The translations under genes and the position numbers were made by a program. Shown here in pieces: positions 1-12,600 of a stretch of 64,000 bases of DNA (positions are counted from its first letter, which is position 1; each line of letters begins with the position of its first letter). Origin of the DNA: Climacteris rufus (Eukaryota > Chordata > Aves > Passeriformes > Climacteridae); NCBI GenBank assembly GCA_013398175.1, contig VZRZ01004238.1, positions 62,001-126,000 of the forward strand, in the 5' to 3' direction. The notes below the pieces were generated by a model that was given only the letters and a program-made list of their open reading frames with translations, made no database searches and had not been told where the DNA came from.

Positions 1-630
1 GCAATAACCCAACTTGTTTTTGGACAGACGCTTGGCTAGCTAGATATAAGGCAGCTTAACATGCAACTTCCATGTTTACGGAGGTAACACCACTGACCAC
101 AGACATTATCAAGTTCTGTTGCCTTGTGATCCCACTGCTTTTGAACCAAGCATGGCTCTGTTCCATGGGAATTTAGAACTGTGCTTGTTGCTTTAATATC
201 AAACAAGGTTTAGATATAGCTGGAAGCTGCCGCTACTTCGTTTTACTGCTTATTAGTTTAATTAAAAATATGCTTATTCTAGAAAGTGACAAAGTATTTC
301 TAAAAGAATAGCATCCTTATTTTCCCACCAGGCAAGGTAAGTCAGCATCATAAATAGCATTTTTATAAATTTTACCTGTAATACAAAATAAAAAGTCACT
401 ATACTATACAAGTAAGTGTCACTTAAAAGGGTGTGTGTTTGGTGATCCAGAGTACTATATTGCAATGATAATTATGTACTAATTCAATTTCTAAAGTATG
501 TGGAAAAATCTGCTGAAGATCAGAAAATCCTTTTAGAATAATAAGCAATGCCAAGAGGTCAAGTTCCCCACAGAAATCCTTAAAATATTAACTTCCTGTT
601 AATTTACCACTTGCAACTAAGATTAAAGGG

Positions 631-737
631 ATCTATCTATCTATCTATCTACTTATCTATATCTGTATATATTTCTGTCTATACATACTTATATATATAT
701 CTCTATTAATCTACATATATATATATATATATATATA
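631..737. repeat. Composite microsatellite (ATCT)n then (AT)n
   Basis: ATCT units start at 631 and decay into ATCTGTATAT-like sequence. A run of AT dinucleotides follows at 715-737. Such arrays are usually variable in length between individuals. Confidence 0.9.
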
Positions 738-3700
738 AAGACAGTGTTTGGATGTTTTTAAGCTATGTTGCAATATAATTTCTAAATATACAGAAGTATA
801 AAAAGAAACAGATTGATATTCTGGAAGCAATTATTTAAATTCATACTGTCTCAAAGTGATATTCTTCTGTTTTACATAACTTTACCATCAGATGTCAGTA
901 CTCTGCAAATTTCAGTGTGAGATTGACTGCTGTCTTCCCTTTCAACCGTTTTCCTCATTATCATTAAAAGCTATAAAATAATACCTTACATGGGTAATGT
1001 CCTTGTGCTATGTTTTGGGGACTTGGTTGCAGTGGTGTTTAGATGTAAAGAGACTCATATGTAATGAGGAATAGGCAAGAAAATCAGCATGCTTTCAATT
1101 TATCCACAATTGTGTCTATGAATAGAATGCTCAGTCCTGTCATACAGGTACAAAAAAAGATTTTCTCTCCCTTTAGGATTTTCACTGCCATTTATTTAAA
1201 TTCCATTAAAGAGGTTTGATGGGCCTGGTCATCAAGAAACAAAATTGAATGCCAGAATTTCATAGGAAGATTGCTTGCAGCTATTTGTAGCACATCTTGA
1301 CATGCAATTCAGGACAGAAAAATATGGATAATACCCAATTTCAGTGTCACTACAGCACCTGTAGGTGATTCCACCTTTTTCTGTTTTTGGTGAATCTAAT
1401 TAATTTGGTAGAAGAAAGATTTGCTTTGAGCTTAAGACATTTTGAAACTTATAATGCTTCAAAAAGAAAGGGTGAGTACAATAAGTTCATTTTGTCAGAT
1501 TTCTCAGTCTGAACAAATTCCTAGAAAGAAATGTAGATTAAATGACTGCATTTTCAAAAATTCATATGGCAAAAAGTATTGAAAATAATCAAAAATTATT
1601 TTTAAATGCCCAAAGAGTTCAACATCAAACAAATTAAATACTATTGAAAAAGTGTCTCTACTTACAACACGGGATAAATTAAGTTAGGTTACCTGTAAGC
1701 GTATAAAATCAGGACTGCAAGTGACAAAATAAAAACATAGAATACGTAATAATAATTTCTGCAACATTTATCAAATTGAAATGTAGCAGTGACTGATGTT
1801 GCCCCTGCCTAGCATCAACCCAAAAACTCACAAGCAGTAGTCAAAACAATGATGGATCAAACACAGATTTTTTTATCACTCAGCCTTCTATAATATTTTT
1901 GCCTATTTTTTCCTGGTTGAATAAAAGAAAACAAAACAATAGAACTGTTAGAAGGACTATGACCCTAGAAAAAGATGCAGTCTTCTCAGTTAGCCTCCTG
2001 GGAAAACCTGTGACACAGAGTTCAACTGTAATCTTCTGGAACATAGTCAAATTGTCTGTATGTCTGTTCATAAATACCTGTTTGACAGATCTGGCCCATA
2101 TACTAGTCCGAGAACTGAGTAGATTTTGTTCTCAAGAGTTTAATCCAGTTAAAGAGATTATTGTAGATGACAAACTCTTACTGGTCCCCAAGGCAACTAG
2201 GGAAGCCTTTGTTAAGGGGAGATGACTTTCACAGTTCAATAGTTCCCTCAATGCATGTGACCTTCTATTATATTTTAATAAAGTACAAATAGATTTATGA
2301 ATCTGTGTATTTGTCGTAAAAAGCACAAAAATTTCACATCACACATATTATCAAAACTTTTCTGAGTATTGTTAGTTGGTCTATAAAGTCATCCTTTTAA
2401 TCTCTTCCTTTAATAAACTTTTTTCCTTAGGATTGTTACCTCCTATAGTTCACTTAATTACATCACATGAATTATGGTATGAACTCACATTATTACATTC
2501 AACATCTTTTTTTTGTGAGCTTAGTGGATTTGGCTTTCTTTTTTATCATCAGCTTCTTTGCCCCAGAAGAACACTCCTCCCAATTTAGCAAAATATTATT
2601 TTGTCTAGTATTGCTATTTATGCTTTGTTTGATCTTGAATACCAGTTAAAAAGTATTGCATAGCACAAATTTGCATAGGATTTACAGTCACGTGATTTAT
2701 ACAAATATTCCCTCCCTTCCTGGTTTTCCCTTTACATTAGGAATAGTGAAGGATGATAGAAATTTCTTTAAGGAGATCAGGTTTTTCACCTTAGTTAACA
2801 TGGTCTTCATAGGTCTTTTTCACAGGGTACCTCAATTTGGATAATGAGGTTGACAATGTGCCAAGAGAAGTACAATGAATAACCATGGCAGGGACTTAGC
2901 TGGGCACAGCACCACATTTGATCCGAGTCAGGTACGATTAATCCTGATGCCATTCTCAGCCCCTTGCAGCTGGAGCAAAGCAGACTTGCAGAGATGAAGG
3001 TGGAAGCCAGGCCCAGCAGTGATCTGCCCAGGGGCAGAGATTGTGGGTGAAGGGAACACTGGGAGAAGGGTTATGGGAAAGCAAGCATGAAGGCACAGCA
3101 CCTGTGGATACACTCTGGAGGGGATACACTCCGGAGGCTGTGACATAAGAGAAAGAACAATACTGACCTTGTTAAAGAAAGACAGGGAAAAATATCTGCT
3201 CATTCATGTACTTTCATCTTTTAAATGCTGAGCAAAATCCTAAGTACTATTATGCTTAACATTTCTGTCAGAGAGGAAGATCTGTAGGGGAAAAAATAAC
3301 ATTTGGAAGACCAGACGCCTGTTATTATCAGAAAGCAAAACAAGCTGAATAGGTTCATAAAGAAAAGTCAAAGCTGCTATAATCTCCATAGATGGATGAT
3401 CTTATCATTTTCACAAGAATCTGGTGAATATGGTAGAGTAAAAATAATGCCATGTCTTGTGTGAAAATTTTCACCTAATCATAGAATTTGCTATTTTTCT
3501 TTAAGGCTGTCATTAATATTACTGTAGCACAGACGTTTATTAAACAGAGAAATCCATTTTAATGGACTTATGTTGTATGCATATGTGTGTATATTTATAA
3601 GATAGGAAAAATGCAAGCACTTAACATTACCTATTACATTGCATAAAATACTGACGTGTCACATACAAAAACCAGATTTTCCAGACTGCTCAACCTCAAA

Positions 3701-4984
3701 TCCAGACTTTGCTCCCTTCTGTTAGTGAAAAATAACCTTGCTGCAGTGGGGACAGGACAACATCTGCAGCAGAGGTCCTCTTCCACATCATCCCCTGAGC
3801 TGCTTTAACTGACACAAACTCTACCCCACAGTTCCACGCAGCTGCATGTGTGACACATCTGCTCTGCCACCATGTTATTCATGCTGGGAAGAGATCCTGA
3901 GAACACATGGCCAGATGACCAGTGACTAGGTCCTGTTGTGACAAGTAAAGGTGTACAAGTTTCTCTCCACTATCTGCTCCTTCGAGTACAAACATGGCTT
4001 TAGACTCTCCAAAATCAATATTTCCAAGTGCCATTTACTCTTTGTACCTTGTCAGAAACTCTCACTACTCCCAAAGCCCTAGTCCTGTGAGGCATGCCTT
4101 TATATAATGCTTTAATTGAAGTACAGATCTCAAGATCAGCTTATTACCTTGCAGCTGGGGCTTACTAGGAAAGGAAAATCTTATATTTCCTTTTTTTCTG
4201 CCTTGCTTTATCGCTGCCCTCATCCCTATTTCCAAGCATGTGATACACCACCACTCAGTGGCATTGGTACATCCCCTCCTTAGTAGCAGCAAGTTTTATG
4301 TTGCTTCAGTTCCAATTCAAATAATGGCACAAGGAACAGCATGTCACAGAGCAGAAGCAAATAATGAAAGGAGAACACAAACATGAGTTAAACACCGTAA
4401 GGAAGTATCCCTGCCGAATATGTTTCATACTTTAGAAGATGTCATCAATATGAGGCATTCAACACTGCCTTCTTGGGAAAGGTTTCTATCTGCTTAACTA
4501 GTTCAAACCAGACAGCTGATGAACCTGACCATTTTCCTTTCTGTCTAACCATGGGATTTAGTTTATTATTCCAAAAGGACAAAGTTGTGAGGGTCTGACT
4601 GTACATGCAAACTAAACTAGCTAAATTATAAAATTCCAGGAATTCATCTGCATGTTTTAACAGGGATATTAATTTGTTGAGAATAAATTTGTTTCCCAGT
4701 GAGATTTGTTGTAAAATTAATATTTATCCTTAAGAAGAAATACAGGTGAGTAAAGTGGTTTAATAAAATGCTGGACTTGCAATCTCAGAGACCAAAATAT
4801 TCTCTATTAATGACAGGAAAGTGACTCATGCTAAGTATCATTTTCCTGGACAACTAAGAAGAAAAAATATTTAGACTCTTTGAAAAACCTAGCTCTAATA
4901 ATCACTTTTCTGGCCTACACGGCATTTCTCTCTCAAGTAACTCAACATGCAGAATTATAAGATATTCATGCAAGTCTCCTGGGG

Positions 4985-5040
4985 TTTTTTTTTGTTTTGA
5001 TTTGGTTTTTTTTGGTTTTTTTTTGTTTTATTTTGTTTTT
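4985..5040. repeat. T-rich tract interrupted by G
   Basis: A low-complexity stretch of T runs separated by G or GG lies in intergenic DNA. It accounts for the Phe-rich start of a spurious reading frame here. Confidence 0.9.
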
Positions 5041-7288
5041 CTAATAACTCCTAAAGTAGATACACCTGTCCCTAAATCATCCCTTTCAGCCAAGGGAAGC
5101 TCAGCAATGCCAATTCAAAGACTAACTAAAATGATCTTCCTGGGGTCTCAGATTTATCTGAAGTCCACTTTACACAGGGAAAGAGTCTGCAGCAGCGTGT
5201 ACAACGTGGGCAGAACCGTTTTCTCAGGATAAATTTCTCCCTGCAAAATAGCTGCATATCTGGCTGATGCTTTGGCTGCAAGCCAAAGATGATCCACTTC
5301 TCTACTAGCCACCATATCTCTTGGTGTGCCAGCAGATCCACTTACCTGTCACCATCATTGCTAATAACAGTTAAACACAGAAGTAACTCTCTGACGTGTT
5401 GGGATACTCTTCAGACACCTGAAAGAACAAGAAACTATAGTTGAAAATCTCAAAATTCAGAGACTGCTAGAGTTCCTCCCTTGTAGAAGATACAAGTTAA
5501 AAGAATCCATGTGGAACAGAAAGAGCTGTTAAATATACTAAGCACTTTATACTTGTTCTTTTCAATTGATATCTACCCAAAATGGAGGCAGTGCTAGAAT
5601 GTGATGCCACCTGGAGACATAAATCAGCTTGGTCCTTAACAATATCCCTATGTGGGGTTTCTGCACAACCCAATGGAAATAAAATGTTGCGCTTTTTTTA
5701 AGAGAGAGCTTGTAGTAACACCCCGTTTCCTCCTGAGGTGAAATGTACTATAGTCTGATCTTTTATGGTTTATAAGCTGAGCTGTGTTCTTCAGAAAACC
5801 AGTTGCATTTATGCTTGTGGTAACCCAGAAATGAACAATTAAAAAATACATTGGATCTTGATGATGGAAAAGACACTATAAGCTGTTGCCATCGACTATT
5901 ACAGCAAGTACAGTACAGAAATATTCTGTCCTAAAATATACTACATCAACTGAAGGAGAGTTGCAATCATGGTAATGTCCAATAAATACTTACAATCAAT
6001 GCATACCGTTGCAATTTAAATAATTGCATTCATGTAAGATTAAAAGTTGCATATATAATTTAAAATTAGTTTATAGATATATTTCCAGTTTAGTTGAAAT
6101 CCTCTTACTTTAGGTCCTGTGGGGAAAAAAGTTATCATTACCGATATAGAAATATTAAATTAGCAAATAATTTCAGTGTCTCCTGTTTTTAACTATACCA
6201 CCTAAGTATACAGTACATTGGCCTAAAAATTCCCATTCTCTTTACTCCTCGTGCAACACTCAGCCCTATGTCTGCTGTGCACTACTGTCTAAATCATGCT
6301 GATTCAATGTTTTATGTGCTTGTTCTCAAAGAGCAGATGCTGCTGCTGAGGGAAATGGTCCTGCTGAGGGATAAAACAACCTTGTGCAAAAAACAAAAAG
6401 GAGGTAATATGAGTGGGAGACAGTGACTGGGAAGGATGACTACCTCAAATAATTTTTTTAAACTGTTTTGTAGCATGTAACAATACAGTAGTATTGATGG
6501 GGCATAGTTAACGCTGAAGAACATGCAAAACTGAGTATTTAGCGTTGGAACTGTCTTAAACTGAAATTTTCATTTAACTGCAGTCTTTTGTGCAGCAAAA
6601 ACCTGCACCAAAGATATTACAATGGTTTTCTTGTTTCTGAAAAGCACAATAGTCACAAGTTTAAACTAAGCTCAGCAAAGTCTATAAAAATCAAGATCCA
6701 TGCAGCCTACCTGAGGAAAAATCAGCTTAGGCTGTCAAAAAACAGAGAAGAGTCTGGAGTAAACCAAATATGCGCAGACTTTGAAGTGAATCAATTATGA
6801 CTGATGTGTTGTGCTGTGGGAAGCTCATCTACTCCCTTGGCTTGTGCTGCTACTGAAAAATTGTTTGCCATTATGGCACATGTTCTCATCGCAAGCACAC
6901 AAAGAGCTACATAACAGCTAGTTAACTGAGAAACAACACATTGTGGAACCGTATTTTAAATAATTTTCCTTAGTGATATCAAGTTAGTTGGCACAGCTAT
7001 AGATCTCTCTTAACCATTTAAATTACTTTACATGCATGTAAGTAATGTAGTACTGTTATCAAGGTTTCAAAGTGCTAGCTACTATAACATCCAGCAATCA
7101 GTATCCTCAGCAACATTCAAACTGCTGTCAGATCAGCTTCTGCTGAGCTGTTCCAAATGACACTGCAGTAATGTGAATCTTTCCCAGCTGTTCTTTTGAC
7201 TGATATGGTAAAAATATAATGAGTATGGCTCATGCTACCTGGCACTTCCTAGAGTATGAAATTCTGCTCTTAGAAAATGTTTTACTCT

Positions 7289-7294
7289 TTTATT
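7289..7294 (-). terminator. Candidate distal polyadenylation signal (AATAAA)
   Basis: A consensus AATAAA (within AAGAATAAAAGAG) lies about 190 bases beyond the favoured signal. The following DNA on the mRNA strand is A-rich and not clearly GU-rich. It may be a backup site or chance in AT-rich sequence. Confidence 0.2.
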
Positions 7295-7475
7295 CTTAGG
7301 ATATATCATTTCTGACACTAAATGCTGATTAAGAGCCATAGTCAAAGCAATCTGCACAGTAGTGAGGTCAGTAGAAGGAACAAGCTTCTTCCACTTCTGG
7401 TTACAATGATCTGTCCAGTACAGGCAAAAAAAAACTACACAAGGAATTAACAAGAACACAAAGTACACAAGTGTG

Positions 7476-7481
7476 TTTATT
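7476..7481 (-). terminator. Candidate main polyadenylation signal of GPM6A (AATAAA)
   Basis: AATAAA on the minus strand is followed at once by GU-rich DNA (CACACTTGTGTACTTTGTG and then TTCTTGTTAATTCCTTGTG), the usual downstream element. Cleavage would fall near 7455-7465. It is the best-supported of the three candidates in this region. Confidence 0.5.
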
Positions 7482-7813
7482 ACATTTTGCAAGCACTTTG
7501 TTCTACATTTCAAAAACGCCACCATCAAGCTGTTGGCACATTTATGTACAAAACAGATTAATTGTAATGCCTGCTACAAAGCATTCTTTGTGAAAATACA
7601 AACTCTAATACCAGAGAAGAGCCAAAAGCATTAACATCATTACATGAGTTTAAAAGACATATTTTTAAAAATCAGCACAAACATTTTAAGACACAAAACT
7701 GAAACACTACGATATAGAATCCAAAAAGAGGTTCCTAATACTGTTTGCAGAACTGTAATACTGGTACTGCACATTATCAGAAAACTGTTGACCTCGTAGG
7801 ACAGCTTAAGTGT

Positions 7814-7900
7814 AAAAAAAAAAAAAAAAACCAAAATCCCAAATCAAAAACACAAAAAAAAAAAACCCAAAACAAGCAAGAGAAAAGAGAAAGAAAAAAA
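7814..7900. repeat. A-rich low-complexity tract (U-rich in the GPM6A 3' UTR)
   Basis: The plus strand has A runs of up to 17 separated by C or G. The GPM6A transcript would read this as U runs with scattered G. Confidence 0.9.
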
Positions 7901-8041
7901 ACTCAACCATCTAATTCTACTTAATGCATTATCATGCCACAAGTAACTATAGTATTACCTTCTACTTACTACAAGAATTGTTAAAAATTACTGATGATGC
8001 ATGACTAGTAATAGTACAAAGAAGAGTTTTACTCAAGAAGT

Positions 8042-8047
8042 TTTATT
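8042..8047 (-). terminator. Candidate proximal polyadenylation signal (AATAAA)
   Basis: A consensus AATAAA (within CTAATAAAACTTC) lies about 1.5 kb after the stop codon. The DNA after it is less GU-rich than at 7476-7481. If used, it would give a shorter 3' UTR lacking the U-rich tract. Confidence 0.3.
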
Positions 8048-8900
8048 AGAAATGCACTTACACTGAGAGAGAATTCACAATGGTCCAATAAGTGCACAAA
8101 ACTACCTAAGATTTTTAACACTGACAAAAATGTCTTGTCAGGCTACATCACTTTAAAAGACACTTTACAGCATTCTTGTAGCATTAGAAATAGGCAAAAT
8201 AAAAAAAAAAAAATCCACCAAATTTGGTCCAATAATACCAACTTTTCTTAAATAGGGTTTTTTGTTCTGTTTTTGATACAGGTAATTCTTTCAAATTAAG
8301 ATGACCTATCTTTCTGATAACATTTTCCTATCAAAATAAAGGTTCAAATATATTACTACTTTTTCAAATAATAAGCTCTGTAGTGGTCTTTCACCTTACT
8401 TCAACGTAATACAGGTAAACCATTATGTGTAGGAAAGCTAGAAGCCAAGCTATAACATTTATGGAAGTCTCCTTTAATATATCTTTTACAGTTCAGACAG
8501 GTGCAATCCATTTAAATTTTTAAAGCAGGTAAAAAGACATCTGACTCTATGGTCACTGCATTTTTTTCATATATTACTTTCATAAATGTAGCTAAGCAGT
8601 AATTTCTTACATCATCACATGGACAGCTCCAATTTAGCATAACCATCATTGAATTAAAGAGAGATTATTCTGTAGAAAACTATGAATATCTATATCACTT
8701 AATTAACAATTGTCTATATACCATAACTCTTTAACAGGTAGCCGTGGTATTGAATTCCTTCAAAAGGCAAGTGGCCATGCATTGTTAGCACCACGGACTG
8801 CATGCTCACAATACAAACAGGAATTATCACCCATGGAACTTGAAACGAGAATATTCTTTAAAAACATCAATAATACAATGTTAACAAAGATAAGAAGCAC

Positions 8901-8950
8901 TTTTTTCTTTTTTTTTTTTTGTTTTTTCGCTTTTTTTTTTCATTTTTTTT
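8901..8950. repeat. T-rich low-complexity tract (A-rich in the GPM6A 3' UTR)
   Basis: Four T runs are separated by single other bases. In the 3' UTR of GPM6A it reads as an internal A-rich tract, about 600 bases after the stop codon, and could cause false priming in oligo-dT based RNA data. Confidence 0.9.
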
Positions 8951-9539
8951 ACCCACTATTACAAATTTAGAAATTGCACCTTTGATTGTTTAAAACGTTC
9001 TTAGGACCTTCATTCAAGTTGATCAGGGTCCATCTGGCAGGTTTTCCATATATAAAGGAAAGTCATCAGAATGTTTTCTTTATATATTGTACGTCACGTA
9101 CAATGGTCCCTTTGAAGTATACCTGTAGTTAAAGTAGTTACTGAACTCAAAACTAAAAAGTATAAAAAGCTACTTTTTTTTCCCAAAAACATATAAGAAA
9201 CAATGCAAAAGGTGTTATGCATAACACATACAAAGTGATTAAAAAAATCAAACACGTAGTTGTATTTGACAATAGTTTAGTATCCTTGACCTATCAGAAC
9301 TAATTAGCTTAAAGGGATTCAGGAAAGGTTATTTAGGAGCTTTGTGGTATAGAATGGTCACACAAAGTAAGAGCTAATTAAGAAACCAAGTGCTAGACAA
9401 CCAAGAATTGTATGTAGGTGATATGTAAGTCACCCAAACTATCTTTTGTGAGAAGCACTTTCAATTGTTTTTAAAATGGTTGGATGGTCTTTAGTTAAAC
9501 AACAAAGCATTCACGTTAGGAAGTAAGACAAGGTTTCTT

Positions 9540-9692
9540 TTATGTGTAAGCATTGAGCCGCTCTTTAGAGCGAGTAGAATGAATATCATGAAGCTCTTGT
9601 TCCTCCTTTGATTTAATATCCTCATATTTTTGCATTCTGCAAGCATCTTTCACATAGGCCCAGTTAGCAGACAAGACCATGAGATAATGAAC
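9540..9692 (-). CDS. GPM6A: GPM6A coding exon 7 (residues 229-278, end of fourth membrane segment and cytoplasmic tail, stop codon)
   Basis: This part of the terminal exon has 153 coding bases, including the TAA stop at 9542-9540. The acceptor is TTACCTCTCTTACAG before GTTCATTAT. It completes the fourth membrane helix ([14 protein letters not shown]). It then gives the cytoplasmic tail with Tyr251, Lys250, Lys255 and Glu258, tail residues reported to matter for M6a-driven filopodia, and ends [13 protein letters not shown] see no difference from the mammalian tail as I recall it. The exon continues without a splice signal into the 3' UTR. Confidence 0.98.
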   Translation of the reverse strand, partial: VHYLMVLSANWAYVKDACRMQKYEDIKSKEEQELHDIHSTRSKERLNAYT

Positions 9693-12600
9693 CTGTAAGA
9701 GAGGTAACATAGAGTTAAGAAACAATAGAGATAGTCAGAACAGAGCATGTTTAAACTTGAAGGCTGTAGGACAGAGATTGGGTTGTCATCAGCAGGAACT
9801 AGGCATTCTTATGTCAAGGAGTTGTACAGCACCATGATGGCAAATTCAAGCTTCATTACCTTTCAGATTACTCATCTCGCAGCTGTTACTGTTACTATAA
9901 CTAGTGGTCCGTAGCAATGGTTATGAAAAAAACCTCTAAAACCTGAAAAATCAACAAATCATCCCTGCATTACTTTTTCTGCTAGTGTGCAAATGTACAT
10001 ATAAAAAGGCCTTCTGGTTATGTATTTATTGGAGAATTTTCCCGATTGAAGAACCATATGTTAAAACACTTTTTAAGATAGAAATGCCACAGACGTATCT
10101 GTAGTCTTATGATTACATATGTAATACAATCAGGGAAAGTTTTGCTTTTTAATTTTTGTTAAAGTTAGCTTAGCACTGTCTTTCCATTTAGCCATGACTT
10201 ACTTCTTTCAACTACAATTCTAGCTATGTATTTAACCAGCTAATCTGAGGAAAATGGTCAGTAACTGAAAAATAATTTCAGTTAGGCAAAATGTGACAAA
10301 ATATTGGTGACAAAAATAATTGAATGCTCTGTTTACTCTGTATTTATCCAGAATATAAATATTCCATGAGGGTATTGAACTGCTTTATGCCAGGAGTCTC
10401 TGGACATTTATTCCTTCCCTAGCAGACTTTCAGTCAGTTTCTGATGAGAGCATCTATTCAATTTATGTTAATCAACTGACTCAGAGGCAATGAACAATTT
10501 CCTGAGACCCAAAATATTCCACCCCTCCTAAGAAATCAAGAAATTATGCTAGGATTCAAGTAATGGAAAATGGAATAATACTACAATAAATAATAAAAAA
10601 AACCCCTTGAGATTATGCAAGTTCTCCTGTTCATGTTGTACTGTCATAGATATGAATATCTTAGATTCATACTAAATGAACAGATCCATTTTAATGTGTT
10701 CTTTCTCTTTTGGAAATGCCAATGTTGTTTGGGTTTTTTTCACAAAAGTTTGTTGGCAATTGTTGCTGAATAGTACAGGCAAAAGTATATTTCTTAATCT
10801 GGATCATTAAGATCAAAGAAAGCATTCTGAAGCACTTTAAAAGACCAATTATTTTCACTATCTTTTTTTGTCCTCATCTTTTATGGCAAAGCTTCCAATA
10901 ATTTGAGGAATACGGACTGACTTGAGGAGCCATAAAATAAAAAGAAGTTGTTCAGACAATCTGTCCTTTAGGGAAAAAACTAGAGAGTAGTATTTCTACA
11001 TATTTTTAGGAGTTTCTTAATATCTGTAGTACAACACTAGCAATGCAACCTGTAAGTATAGGTGTTGGAGATGACAGCATGTAGTGTGTCATTCTGGAAC
11101 CCTCCCCGGTCATGATTCAGCACACAGGAAAAAGAAACACCTTCTATCCTAACTCATCCAAAAGCTTTCACCATAACCAGTTTCTGAATCAGGCATTTCT
11201 AGATCAAATGAGAGACCCTAATCCTGAATTCCCATTTTACTGAATGAAATGTCTTAAATTTCCTCCACAGTAAAACTCTTGAGAAAAACAAAAATAAACA
11301 AGCTGGTAATCCTAATAATTCTGTCACCTCAATTGCAATTTGTACCCAATGAAAATATGAATACTGGTCCTTTGGGGATTAAATTTTCCTTATAAATACA
11401 ATCTGAACCTCGAACAGATTGCAGACATGAGAATCCCAAAAGCGGAAGATATCTGAGCTGTGTACTCACATCTTTATAACCTTTTTAAAACACATCTGTC
11501 AGAAATCCTTGCAGCTGAAGAATTTTTGATGAAAATGGGATGATGTAGGCACACTTTTTATTCCCACAAAATATTTGGTAATTACCCAGTAAGAGACAAA
11601 TTTAATGTCTTGCAGTTTCACTTGGCATTTTTCTTTTTTATTAAAAAATAGACTATTTCAAAGGTACATTGGCCATAGTCTGACCTTCATTAAACATTCA
11701 TTCTTTGCCCATCCCTTCTTTAAGAAGTTACTGAACCAAAAACTACTATAATAACTGTTGAAAACTCTTGGAGTTCACAATCACTGTAAGCAGGAAGACT
11801 TTCCTGGAAACAACTACTTTAGCTTATATAATCTCAAATATATATCCATGTTCTATAATGACAAATATATTGAACAGTCCCATCACCTTTGTTTTTTTAA
11901 TTTTAGCACAAGCTTCCTAGACAACATTTCCACACTAAGGAGGTCATCTCTAAGTGGCTGTGTAATTGCATTTCACAATTCCGTGACCTGAATAGCCTGC
12001 AGCCAGTGGGGCCCCCATCAAGTTTTATTTAAATGGAAGCTGGACAGCTTCCACAGTCTGCCTCAGGAGCTTTCAATTACAGACATATGCAAAACAGTGC
12101 GCAGTCTTTCCATACCTGTTCCTGCTTAGGTTTCTTCAAAAGGTGGAAGTATGCTCCAGTCTTTAGAAACTGTAGCATTGCAGCTAAGGTAGGCGGGAGT
12201 TTAGGGGGGTTTTATTGTTTTTTTCCATTCAAGACATGTCATTACTTCCAAAGGACCCAAATCTAAATTAGGTTTTTCCTCCTTTTACACACATCTAATA
12301 TCATGCAGAAGAGCACAATCATACTGGGGGAGAGGATTAGACTGCTTTTACATTTCCCTTGTTCATGTTTCAGAAGAATTGATTGCATCTCCATTTACAG
12401 GATATAATTTCTGTGGAAGTTCAGTCTAAAGCATTCTGCTCACATGGTAACTTTTGAGAAAGAAAACTGTGCATCTCATAATTAAGTTTTCTAGAGTGTT
12501 TCTGGGGAAACATCACAGGTGGAATATATATTGGCTTTAAAATCAACTCTAGAATACTAGAGCTTACATTTAAACAACTTCATGTCTTCTGTTTCTATCT

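Larger units (their letters stand above)
1..7454. other. Intergenic DNA downstream of GPM6A
   Basis: I see no gene. There is a composite ATCT/AT microsatellite at 631-737 and a T-rich tract with G interruptions at 4985-5040. Two less AT-rich stretches, about 2880-3180 and 3700-4300, have no recognised family. The first contains a short imperfect tandem (GGATACACTCTGGAG then GGATACACTCCGGAG, near 3107-3140). The reading frames in this stretch are short and look random. Confidence 0.75.
7455..9539 (-). other. GPM6A: GPM6A 3' untranslated region (probable extent)
   Basis: The region runs from just after the TAA to the most convincing polyadenylation signal near 7476-7481, about 2.1 kb. That is a typical size for a neuronal M6a transcript. 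On the mRNA strand it is AU-rich, with an A-rich tract at 8950-8901 and a long U-rich tract at about 7900-7814, the latter a possible site for Elav/Hu-type proteins. No reading frame in it resembles a known protein. The distal end is inferred and has no transcript support. Confidence 0.6.
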
